From the NCBI GenBank assembly GCA_030595835.1, contig JAUVLG010000019.1:1-38221 (forward strand): 38,221 nt of DNA. The letters are read 5' to 3'. Source of the DNA: Candidatus Eiseniibacteriota bacterium (GTDB lineage: Bacteria; Joyebacterota; Joyebacteria; Joyebacterales; Joyebacteraceae). Under the pieces are notes generated by a model, which saw only the letters and a list, made by a program, of their open reading frames with translations, searched no databases and had not been told where the DNA came from. The position numbers were made by a program, and so were the translations under genes. How positions within the stretch are numbered: the first letter of the stretch is position 1; the number at the start of each line of letters is the position of its first letter. Shown in pieces: positions 25,048 through 32,713 of this stretch.

Positions 25048-26574
25048 CTGGAATTCGAATCCGTCATAGGCTTCGAGGTTCACGCGCAGCTCACGACTCG
25101 CACCAAGATCTTCTGTGGATGCCTGAATGAGACCGGCGGCCCGCCGAACACGCGCACGTGCCCGGTGTGCCTTGGGATGCCCGGTGCGTTGCCCGTACTC
25201 AATGAGGCCGCCGTGGATCTGGCAACCGCCGTCGCGCTGTCGCTGAACGCGTCCATCGCGGAGAAGGCCGGGTTCGCGCGCAAGAACTACTTCTATCCCG
25301 ATCTGCCCAAGGGCTATCAGATCACTCAGCACGCCGAGCCGCTGGCGAGAGACGGGCACCTGGACGTCGAGTTCGAAGGTCGCACTCTGCGCGTCGGCAT
25401 ACTCCAGATTCACATAGAGGAGGACGCGGGCAAGAGCGTGCACGCGGAGCACCAGGGCGGAGGCGCAAGCCTCATAGACATGAACCGCTGCGGTGTGCCC
25501 CTGGTCGAGATCGTGACGCGCCCCGATCTCAGGGGCATCGATGAGGCCGACGCGTTTCTGAACGAGCTCAGGAGGATCCTGGTCTGTCTCGGCGTGACCA
25601 CGGGAGAGATGCATGAGGGGAGCCTTCGCTTCGACACCAACATCTCGGTCCGCCCGAAGGGGACGAAGGAGCTGGGGACGCAGACCGAGATCAAGAATCT
25701 CAACTCGTTCAGGGCGGTCCGCAGAGCGCTGGTCTACGAGGTCGACAGGCAGTCCGCCGTGCTGAGAGATGGCGGGAAGGTTACCCACGAGACGCTCCTG
25801 TGGGACAAATCAAGAGAGCGCGCCGTTCCCATGCGTTCCAAGGAAGGTGCGTCGGACTACCGCTACTTCCCGGAGCCTGACCTGGTTGATTTTGAGATCG
25901 ACGCGCGCCGTATCGAGCGCGTGAGGGAATCGTTGCCCGAACTGCCGGCGGCGGCTCGTCGGCGCCTGGTGGAGGCCTACGCGATCCCCGAGTACGACGC
26001 GTTCGTACTGACCGCGGAGCCATCGACGCTCCGGCTCTACGAGAGCACCGTCGGAGCCCTGCTTGGGCGATTGGGACCCGACGCGCCTCCCACCGCCGCC
26101 AAGACCGTCAGCAACTGGGTGATGGTGGTGCTCGCGGGTCATCTCAACGAGCGAAGGCTGACACTGGCAGAGCTGTCAGCGAGAGTGGCATCGCTCGACA
26201 CGGGCGACCGGCAGGACGGCGCTCCCGCTCTGCCGTCGCGTCTGGCGGATGTGATCGCGCTGCGGCTGCGTGGTGAGGTCAGCGAGCCTGCCGCCCGTCG
26301 GCTGTTCGAGGCCGCGATGGAGTCGGCCGAGCCGATAGAGAACCTCGTGGAGAGGCTGGACCTCGGGGCGGTGTCTGACGAGGACGTGGTGAGGGCGCTG
26401 GTTCGGGAGGTGCTCGCCGCGCATCCTGAAGAGGTGGCGCGCTACCGCGCGGGGGCCACGAAACTCATGCGGTTCTTCGTCGGCCAGGTGCTTGGGCGAA
26501 CGGGCGGGAAGGCCGACCCCGAGCTTGCAGCTCGCATTCTGCTGGAGGAACTTGGGAACGGGGGGACGACTTGA
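25048..26574 (+). CDS. gatB: Asp-tRNA(Asn)/Glu-tRNA(Gln) amidotransferase subunit B, CTG start
   Basis: GatB binds the misacylated tRNA and performs the kinase and transamidase steps. Family motifs are EFESVIGFEVHAQL at the N-terminus, CPVCLGMPGALPVLN, FARKNYFYPDLPKGYQI, HIEEDAGKS, DMNRCGVPLVEIVT and a C-terminal YqeY-like tail. The frame is bounded by a stop at 25036. Before residue 40, which lies inside conserved sequence, it contains no ATG, GTG or TTG. CTG 25048 lies 5 nt after AGGAGG (25037-25042) and sits exactly at the family N-terminus, giving 508 residues. The downstream GTG 25165 would delete conserved catalytic-domain sequence. Confidence 0.95.
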   Translation: MEFESVIGFEVHAQLTTRTKIFCGCLNETGGPPNTRTCPVCLGMPGALPVLNEAAVDLATAVALSLNASIAEKAGFARKNYFYPDLPKGYQITQHAEPLARDGHLDVEFEGRTLRVGILQIHIEEDAGKSVHAEHQGGGASLIDMNRCGVPLVEIVTRPDLRGIDEADAFLNELRRILVCLGVTTGEMHEGSLRFDTNISVRPKGTKELGTQTEIKNLNSFRAVRRALVYEVDRQSAVLRDGGKVTHETLLWDKSRERAVPMRSKEGASDYRYFPEPDLVDFEIDARRIERVRESLPELPAAARRRLVEAYAIPEYDAFVLTAEPSTLRLYESTVGALLGRLGPDAPPTAAKTVSNWVMVVLAGHLNERRLTLAELSARVASLDTGDRQDGAPALPSRLADVIALRLRGEVSEPAARRLFEAAMESAEPIENLVERLDLGAVSDEDVVRALVREVLAAHPEEVARYRAGATKLMRFFVGQVLGRTGGKADPELAARILLEELGNGGTT

Positions 26575-27881
26575 GAGACACCGAACGAGGCTGCGCCGCG
26601 CGGATCATCCTGATCGGATCTCTGTGCGCGGCCCTTCTGGGTGGGTGTGGAGGAGGCGATGGTTCCGAGGGGGCCGACGGCGAAGCCGGGCTGGAGCAGT
26701 GGGAGACCCCGGGCGGACGGTGGCATCCGGTGCGCGAAGGCGCGCTGACGAGCGAGCAGACGGGAGAAATGGAGCGGCTGAAGTCGCTCGGGTACCTGGC
26801 CGGCTCGACCAGGGCGCCCGATGTCTGGGGCATTACGATTCACGACGAGACAAGGACATGGGACGGCCTCAACTTCTACACGTCCGGGCACACGGCGGGC
26901 GCCACTCTGATGGACATGCACGGCAACGTGCTCCATGAGTGGAATCACAGCTTCCTGGATGCCTGGCGCGCCGGACCCGGCGGCGAGCTCCCGAAATCCA
27001 GCAAGGGCTCGGGGTTCTGGCGTCGCGCGTACCTGTTCGAGAACGGCGATGTTCTGGCCATATTCGACGGGCACGCCATAATCAAGGTGGACAGGGACTC
27101 GCGGCTCATCTGGGCGCAGTTCGGGGGGTTCCATCACGACCTCGATGTCATGGAGGACGGGCGCATCTACGTGCTCCTGCGGGAGCCTCGCATCGTGCCC
27201 AGAATCCACCCGGACAGCCCGGTTCTGGAAGAGTTCATCGTCGTGCTGGACGCTGACGGCAACGAGCTCAGGCGCGTTTCTCAGCTCGAAGCGATCGAGA
27301 GAGCAGGCAGGCAGGACCTGCTGGAGAGCATGAAGGAATCCGGCGACATTTTCCACACTAACACGATCGAGGTCTTAGACGGCGAGCTGGCAGGCTGGGA
27401 CCCCGCGTTCCAGGAGGGGAACGTTCTCATCTGCATCCGGGAACTCGACAACATCGCCGTGGTTGATATGGACAAGGGGCTGGTCGTGTGGGGAATGGAG
27501 GGTCCGTGGCTCAAACAGCATCAGCCGACGGTCTTGGGCAACGGCCATATGCTCATCTTTGACAACGGCGGCAGTCGGGGCGCGTCCAGGATCATCGAGT
27601 TCGACCCCGCCACTAGAGAGATCGTCTGGGTGTACAAGGGAGACGCGAACAGCGTCTTTCATTCCCCGCAGTGCGGTTCCAACGAACGATTGCCCAACGG
27701 TAACACGCTGATAAGCGAGACGGACCGAGGGCGCGCCATCGAGGTGACCCCCGGGCACGAGATCGTGTGGGAGTACATCAACCCCGCTCAGGCCGGTGAT
27801 GAGAGTCAGTACATAGCGTCCTTGTTCGAGGTCATCAGGATCCCGCCTCAGTACGTGGACGGGTGGCTTCCCTCAGACTAG
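26571..27881 (+). CDS. Lipoprotein resembling arylsulfotransferases (ASST-like propeller)
   Basis: The 436-residue protein has a signal peptide with a clear lipobox, LGGC with C26, then a Gly/Asp/Glu-rich tether. The body has repeated beta-propeller-like motifs: ATLMDMHGNVLHEWNH, HDLDVMEDGRIYVLLRE, HTNTIEVLDGE, HQPTVLGNGHMLIFDNGG, LPNGNTLISETDRGRAIEV and HEIVWEY. This matches my memory of the arylsulfotransferase/ASST family, which transfers sulfate between phenols, but I cannot confirm the catalytic His. The short motif LKSLGYL at 70-76 is reminiscent of bacterial sulfatase tails. TTG 26571 overlaps the gatB stop, so it is coupled to gatB. The 216 nt that follow hold the repeat and promoter listed next. 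Confidence 0.75.
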   Translation: MRDTERGCAARIILIGSLCAALLGGCGGGDGSEGADGEAGLEQWETPGGRWHPVREGALTSEQTGEMERLKSLGYLAGSTRAPDVWGITIHDETRTWDGLNFYTSGHTAGATLMDMHGNVLHEWNHSFLDAWRAGPGGELPKSSKGSGFWRRAYLFENGDVLAIFDGHAIIKVDRDSRLIWAQFGGFHHDLDVMEDGRIYVLLREPRIVPRIHPDSPVLEEFIVVLDADGNELRRVSQLEAIERAGRQDLLESMKESGDIFHTNTIEVLDGELAGWDPAFQEGNVLICIRELDNIAVVDMDKGLVVWGMEGPWLKQHQPTVLGNGHMLIFDNGGSRGASRIIEFDPATREIVWVYKGDANSVFHSPQCGSNERLPNGNTLISETDRGRAIEVTPGHEIVWEYINPAQAGDESQYIASLFEVIRIPPQYVDGWLPSD

Positions 27882-27924
27882 CGCGGTCCCCCTCGCGCGG
27901 CCGCGGGTTGCTCTGATCCGAACA

Positions 27925-27994
27925 TGTGTCAGTGGACGTGCGTCAGTGGACATGCGGTAAGGGATGTGCGGTGAGGGATGTGCGGTGACGGACA
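27925..27994 (+). repeat. Five 14-bp degenerate tandem repeats upstream of a promoter
   Basis: Five consecutive 14-nt units start at 27925, 27939, 27953, 27967 and 27981. Units 1-2 share a GTCAGTGGAC core; units 3-4 share TGCGGTRAGGGATG; unit 5 mixes both (TGCGGTGACGGACA). The array ends 10 nt before the -35 box of the GH57 promoter. The location is compatible with an operator array for an activator, but the units may also be a neutral minisatellite. Confidence 0.8.
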
Positions 27995-28004
27995 CACCAG
28001 TTCA

Positions 28005-28033
28005 TTGACCACCCGCCGATTCTGTGGTATAAT
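28005..28033 (+). promoter_or_regulatory. Sigma70-type promoter for the GH57-like gene
   Basis: TTGACC at 28005-28010 is followed by 17 nt and a perfect TATAAT at 28028-28033. The predicted start near 28040 leaves a leader of about 58 nt before ATG 28098. Confidence 0.88.
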
Positions 28034-28097
28034 GCGAATTATCGGATGTTTCTCTGCCTGTCAGCTCGCTGGGAAGGCCCAGCGGAAGGGGATTGGT

Positions 28098-31000
28098 ATG
28101 TCTCTGGTCAGAACGGTCTCACGATCGTGGCTCCTGCTCTCGGTTCTCACCGCGGCGGCGGCAGCCATGCTCTGTGTCGCACCCGCGTTCGCACTGCTTC
28201 CCATCGAGGCCGATGGCTTCCTCAAGAACTACGAGGCGATCAACTGCAAGGCCATAGACGCTATCTACGACGACGCCGATGCCGTCGGGCACGCGGGCGA
28301 CATCATGGCCTTCTACGCCGACCAGGGCGAGGACAGATTGGTCTTCCGCGTCGGCATGTTCATGATGGAGATGATCGACGGGAGTGGTGACTGCTTCAGA
28401 CGGGCGGGGACTCGCATTTACGTGTTCGCGGACTATGAGGATGGCGGGACGATGGCGATGCCCGATCGTCTGGCGCGGCGGGTGCCCATCATGTGGGACA
28501 CGTGTGTCCGACTGGGGTACGGGGAGAGGGGAGCGTTCGAGGAGAAGGTGTTCGGCGCCGATCTTCGCGAGGTTTCGCGGGAGCTCGTTCGCGCGTCGGC
28601 CGTAGTGCCGGAGCTGCACACGCTCGAGGGTTCGATCCGGCTGCCTGACGGATTCCGGGCCGCGGTCACCAGGGCGGCCGGCGTCGGTGAGGAGGACTAC
28701 GATCTCATCGCCGCGGCCGTGTCGGCCGAAGAAGCGACCCCCGTCCGATACCACGTCGTGGCCGTCATCGACGGGGAGGTCGTCGACGAGCTGTCCGCGA
28801 CCAACGAGCCCAGGCGCGGCGACCACAACGTCGCGTTCGCGCAGCACGGCAACCAGGGGCTGACATACACCACGGTCTACTGGGGAGAGAAGGGTGAGAA
28901 CGCGTCGTACCCCGGCGACCCGGCCAACCCGGACGACGGATTCGATGAGATCCTCGATGCGCACGACTACTACGACCTGCCGGGCAACTTCCACATGGCG
29001 GGGACGCTTATCACGGGTGCTGCGTGGCACGACCCGGCCTTCAACGACTCGCTCGTGAACGGCGTGGGCGAGGGTTGGGTTCAGATGCTGACGTCGGCGT
29101 ACGCCCAGCACATCATGCCGTTCGTCTACGACGACATGAACAGCTGGTCCGTCAACGTCCACAGGCAGCTGACCAACCACTACTACGGCCAGTGGCCGAC
29201 CGTCGCCTGGGTACCTGAGCGCGTCTGGCTCGAGAACCCCGACTCCGACGGCAACGGCATCGACGCCTCCTGTTGCGTTATCGACAATACGATCAAGGAC
29301 GACTTCTACGACAACGATGTCGACGCAGTCATTCTCGACGACTACGTGCACTGCGGCTACATGAACGACTACCTGAACGACCACCACGTCTACGTGCTGG
29401 ACAACGGGCTCAAGATCCTGCCCATGGACAACGACTTCAACGGGCAGATGGGCTACGACGCCGGCGCCGCGATGTCGACCATATGGGCGGGGACGTCGGA
29501 TGAGATAATCCTCTACGGCAACGACTGGGAGGTCGCGGCCGAGGTTGCCGGGTTCGACATCACGCACCCCTCCGCGCTCAACAACTACATCTACGTTCTG
29601 CAGCAGTGCAGCACGTATTCCGACGTGATCAGTGTGTGGAAGCTCAACGACGTCATCTCGAGCTTCCCCGCTACCCCCATCACGCTGCAGAACGGGACCT
29701 ACGGGCTGCTCGGTGAGTGGTACGGCTACGGCGGCTCCTGCAACCAGTGGTACTGCGACTGGGCCAGCTACGTGGGGGAGGACAACCTCGATGAGCACAC
29801 TCCGAAGTGGGGCTACCAGGGCGCCTGGCAGTTCGCGCACGACAAGATCGTCGCCGGACCCAGCAACGACCTCTCGGAGTCCGCGTGGTATGTGATGATG
29901 TCGATGCTGCACGAGACGGGCTGGCACGACGCCGGCGAGATCGCCGGCTGGGAGCACCGCTACTCCAATCACATCAAGAACGCCAATCCCTACTCGGAGG
30001 CCGCCCTCTGGGCGGAGGATCTGGGGACGTACGCGTCGAACCCCACCGGTTGCTCGCTGTGGGACATCGACGAGGACGGTGTCCCTGAGGGCGTCATCTG
30101 GAACGACCGTGTGATGGCGGTGTTCGAGATGATCGGCGGCAAGGCCAACTGGATCTTCGCCAAGGGCTCGGGCTACGGCTACTCAGTCGTGGGCAACGAT
30201 AACGTCTACTGGGCCGGGACCGCCGGTGACTGGAACGAGACCAACCACACCGCGGCCCTCTCGGACGTCAGCGTGGGCGGCATCGACCGAGAGCACGACT
30301 ACTACTACCTCTCGGTTCTCTCGTCCGATGGCAACACCGTCACCCTCGAGATCGGGCACAACGACGTCCCGATCGTGAAGACGGTGAGCCTGACTCTCGG
30401 CGACCCGTACCTGGATGTCATCTACGACGTGGGCGGCGAGACGGCCTACATCAAGAGCGGCTGGACGCCGGACCTCGTCGATCTTATCTGGGATCCGGAG
30501 CTCTATCGTGTGTGGGACCCCGGCACCGGCAGCTACTGCGGGCAGCGCAATACGTCCAGCGGCGCGACCGCTGCGCTCGTCCTGGGTGCCGGCGGGACCA
30601 GCCACAACGTGGCTCAGACCGCGACGCTGCTCGAGATCGACGAGATCGTCGGCACCGGCCAGTTCCAGTTCTACATCTACGCGGGTTACACCGGCGCGCC
30701 CGTGTCAGACGAGATCGCCGAGCTCGAGGCGCTGTCCGCCGGGCTCACGGACGTGCTCGCACCTAGACCCGTCGTGGCCAACTACTACCCGAGTGCCGAT
30801 CGCCTGGACATCACGTTCAACGAGATCGTGCAGTACGACGCCGTGACGACCACGGGTGTTGCGATCGACGAGAACAATGACGGCGTGGCGGAGGTTACGC
30901 TCACCGGCGCCGCGACCGTCCTCAACGCGGGCGACGCGACCGTCATCCAGATCCAGGTTGCCGCGGCCACGGCGGCCGCGATCGAGGTCCTGACGCCCGG

Positions 31001-32099
31001 CACGCTCGAGCTTCTGCTTGCGGCGGATTCCTTCTTCGACGTGGTCGGGAACGGCAACGGGGCGGTCGATAACACCGACGACGTGAGGGTCATTTACGGC
31101 GCCGATACGAAGATCACGATCGATGGGCTGATCGATGCGTCCGAATGGGCGCCCTACACGCTCGTGGTCGATGACCCCGACGATGACTCGACATGGCACC
31201 CCGTCGATCCCCTTCTCAACGAGCTCTACGGGCTCTACGTCGACTGGGACGCCGACTTCCTGTATCTCGGCGTGAACGGGCAGGTTGTGTCGAACAGCTG
31301 GCTCCTCTATCTGGACACCGACCCCGGCGGACCCGGTGGAGAGACGGACCTCACCGCCATCGACGCCTGGGAACGCGGCGCTACGTTCAGCGCGTCAGGC
31401 TTCAGGGCCGACTTCCAGTACGGCTGCTACCAGCACCAGGGCGCGTATGACTCCGATAGCTTCTTCTCGATCGACAGCCCGACGACAGCGACCGCGCTGA
31501 CCGACTCGATAATCTCGGCCTTCGATTCGCAGCACGTTAACGGGACGAGCGGCGGGAGCGAGATGGCCATCCCATGGCACGTTCTCTACGGGATGGGACC
31601 GGGGAACGTGCCAGTGAACGCGTCCTTCTCGCTGGTCGCGTCCATCTGTTGGGACCCCGACCCCGACGGCGAGCTCGGCGGGGACTCCGCGCCGTCGAAC
31701 AGCTCGGCCGCGCTGCCCGTGATCGATGCCGCGTACACCATTACAATAGACCACGACGGCGACGGCCTGCCGGACGAGGGCGCCACGGGAGCCGAAGGGG
31801 GTGACGCGGTCGTCGCGCGGAGCTTCCTCAAGCAGAACAGTCCCAACCCGTTCAACCCGGCGACGCGGATCTCGTTCGTCGTTGGCGGGTGTGTGTCCGC
31901 CGACGTTCTGCTGGAGATCTTCGATGTCCGCGGCGCGCGCGTCGCGACGCTCGTGGACGCTTCCCACGAGCCGGGCGAGCACGCCGTCAGCTGGGACGGT
32001 CACGACTCGCGGGGGAGGAGTCTGGCGTCGGGCGTCTACTTCGCGAAGCTCACGGTGGGCGAGGGAACCGATGCGGCAAAGATGATCATGCTCAAGTGA
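28098..32099 (+). CDS. Secreted GH57-like glycoside hydrolase with DOMON/CBM-like and FlgD-like sorting domains
   Basis: The 1333-residue protein starts at ATG 28098 behind GGAAGGGG. It has a signal peptide (about 1-34, ending APAFA). Residues about 225-640 look like a GH57 alpha-glucan hydrolase: WVPERVW at 371-377 matches the WLPE-type motif and HETGWHD starts at H605, as in amylopullulanase-type members. A beta-sandwich region follows, then a DOMON/CBM9-like domain from about 1010 (ITIDGLIDASEW, LYVDWDADFLYLGVNG). The C-terminal ~90 residues (from S1242, NSPNPFNPATRISF) are a FlgD-like/type IX-like sorting domain. Substrate is unproven; starch or glycogen-type glucan is the family expectation. 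The first ~190 mature residues match nothing I recognise. Confidence 0.8.
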   Translation: MSLVRTVSRSWLLLSVLTAAAAAMLCVAPAFALLPIEADGFLKNYEAINCKAIDAIYDDADAVGHAGDIMAFYADQGEDRLVFRVGMFMMEMIDGSGDCFRRAGTRIYVFADYEDGGTMAMPDRLARRVPIMWDTCVRLGYGERGAFEEKVFGADLREVSRELVRASAVVPELHTLEGSIRLPDGFRAAVTRAAGVGEEDYDLIAAAVSAEEATPVRYHVVAVIDGEVVDELSATNEPRRGDHNVAFAQHGNQGLTYTTVYWGEKGENASYPGDPANPDDGFDEILDAHDYYDLPGNFHMAGTLITGAAWHDPAFNDSLVNGVGEGWVQMLTSAYAQHIMPFVYDDMNSWSVNVHRQLTNHYYGQWPTVAWVPERVWLENPDSDGNGIDASCCVIDNTIKDDFYDNDVDAVILDDYVHCGYMNDYLNDHHVYVLDNGLKILPMDNDFNGQMGYDAGAAMSTIWAGTSDEIILYGNDWEVAAEVAGFDITHPSALNNYIYVLQQCSTYSDVISVWKLNDVISSFPATPITLQNGTYGLLGEWYGYGGSCNQWYCDWASYVGEDNLDEHTPKWGYQGAWQFAHDKIVAGPSNDLSESAWYVMMSMLHETGWHDAGEIAGWEHRYSNHIKNANPYSEAALWAEDLGTYASNPTGCSLWDIDEDGVPEGVIWNDRVMAVFEMIGGKANWIFAKGSGYGYSVVGNDNVYWAGTAGDWNETNHTAALSDVSVGGIDREHDYYYLSVLSSDGNTVTLEIGHNDVPIVKTVSLTLGDPYLDVIYDVGGETAYIKSGWTPDLVDLIWDPELYRVWDPGTGSYCGQRNTSSGATAALVLGAGGTSHNVAQTATLLEIDEIVGTGQFQFYIYAGYTGAPVSDEIAELEALSAGLTDVLAPRPVVANYYPSADRLDITFNEIVQYDAVTTTGVAIDENNDGVAEVTLTGAATVLNAGDATVIQIQVAAATAAAIEVLTPGTLELLLAADSFFDVVGNGNGAVDNTDDVRVIYGADTKITIDGLIDASEWAPYTLVVDDPDDDSTWHPVDPLLNELYGLYVDWDADFLYLGVNGQVVSNSWLLYLDTDPGGPGGETDLTAIDAWERGATFSASGFRADFQYGCYQHQGAYDSDSFFSIDSPTTATALTDSIISAFDSQHVNGTSGGSEMAIPWHVLYGMGPGNVPVNASFSLVASICWDPDPDGELGGDSAPSNSSAALPVIDAAYTITIDHDGDGLPDEGATGAEGGDAVVARSFLKQNSPNPFNPATRISFVVGGCVSADVLLEIFDVRGARVATLVDASHEPGEHAVSWDGHDSRGRSLASGVYFAKLTVGEGTDAAKMIMLK

Positions 32100-32162
32100 T
32101 ATGGAGCGGTTGGGCCCGACCGTCCCATATGGTCCAGCGGAAGCTGCAGCAGGATAAGCACA

Positions 32163-32189
32163 CGCGCCGCCCGATTCCGGGGCGGCGCG
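32163..32189 (+). terminator. Hairpin after the GH57-like gene
   Basis: CGCGCCGCCC (32163-32172) pairs perfectly over 10 bp with GGGCGGCGCG (32180-32189) around a 7-nt loop. It lies 64 nt after the stop and before the next promoter. The T-tract is poor, but stem strength and position favour a terminator. Confidence 0.65.
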
Positions 32190-32234
32190 ACTGCTTACCG
32201 CTCTGGATGCGTCCCGAATGGGGCCGTTCTCTCG

Positions 32235-32263
32235 TTGACGTTCTTAACGGAGCGTCCTATATT
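32235..32263 (+). promoter_or_regulatory. Sigma70-type promoter for the DUF1844-barrel operon
   Basis: TTGACG at 32235-32240, 17 nt, then TATATT at 32258-32263. The predicted start near 32270 is 36 nt before ATG 32306, which has GGAGG upstream. Confidence 0.83.
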
Positions 32264-32305
32264 GGGGCAGATGGGACACGATGACAATCCCCGTGGAGGA
32301 ACGAC

Positions 32306-32713
32306 ATGGAGAAGGACACGATCGGTGACGCAACGGGCATCGACGGCTATCTGTTCAGGTTGATAGCCACGTTCGAAGCGGCCGCAATGCAGCAGCTCGG
32401 GAAGATCGTACATCCTCTGACCGGCGACGTGGAGGTGGACCCCGCGAGCGCGAGCGACTCGATTGAGATGCTCGCTGCGATCCAGCGCAAGACGGACGGC
32501 AACCTCAACGCGGATGAGAAACGGCTGCTGGAGCACGTTCTGTATCAGCTTAGAATGAACTACGTCGACGTGGCGAAGGAGCAAGGGGAGGCCAAGGCGG
32601 AGAAGGCGCCCGCCGATGGTGCGGAGGATTCCGATGTCGGGGAGGCCGACGCGGGTTCGGACGAATCGGCGGCGGAGGCGGCTCCCGACGCGGGGGAGGA
32701 ACAGAGCGGATGA
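32306..32713 (+). CDS. DUF1844 family protein
   Basis: The 135-residue protein matches the DUF1844 pattern. A first helix (YLFRLIATFEAAAMQQLGKI) is followed by HPLTGDVEVD, SIEMLAAIQRKTDGNLNADE and LLEHVLYQLRMNYVDV. The last ~40 residues are an acidic, Ala/Glu/Asp-rich tail. No signal peptide is present, so it is probably cytoplasmic. The function of the family is unknown. Its stop overlaps the ATG of the following barrel gene, so the two are translationally coupled. Confidence 0.88.
   Translation: MEKDTIGDATGIDGYLFRLIATFEAAAMQQLGKIVHPLTGDVEVDPASASDSIEMLAAIQRKTDGNLNADEKRLLEHVLYQLRMNYVDVAKEQGEAKAEKAPADGAEDSDVGEADAGSDESAAEAAPDAGEEQSG

Noticed and set aside
28119-29972. 617-codon open frame on the minus strand opposite the GH57-like gene
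   Set aside because: It mirrors codon-biased GC-rich coding on the plus strand, has no SD and no recognisable domain. The same holds for long minus frames at 2223-3569 and 4547-6121.
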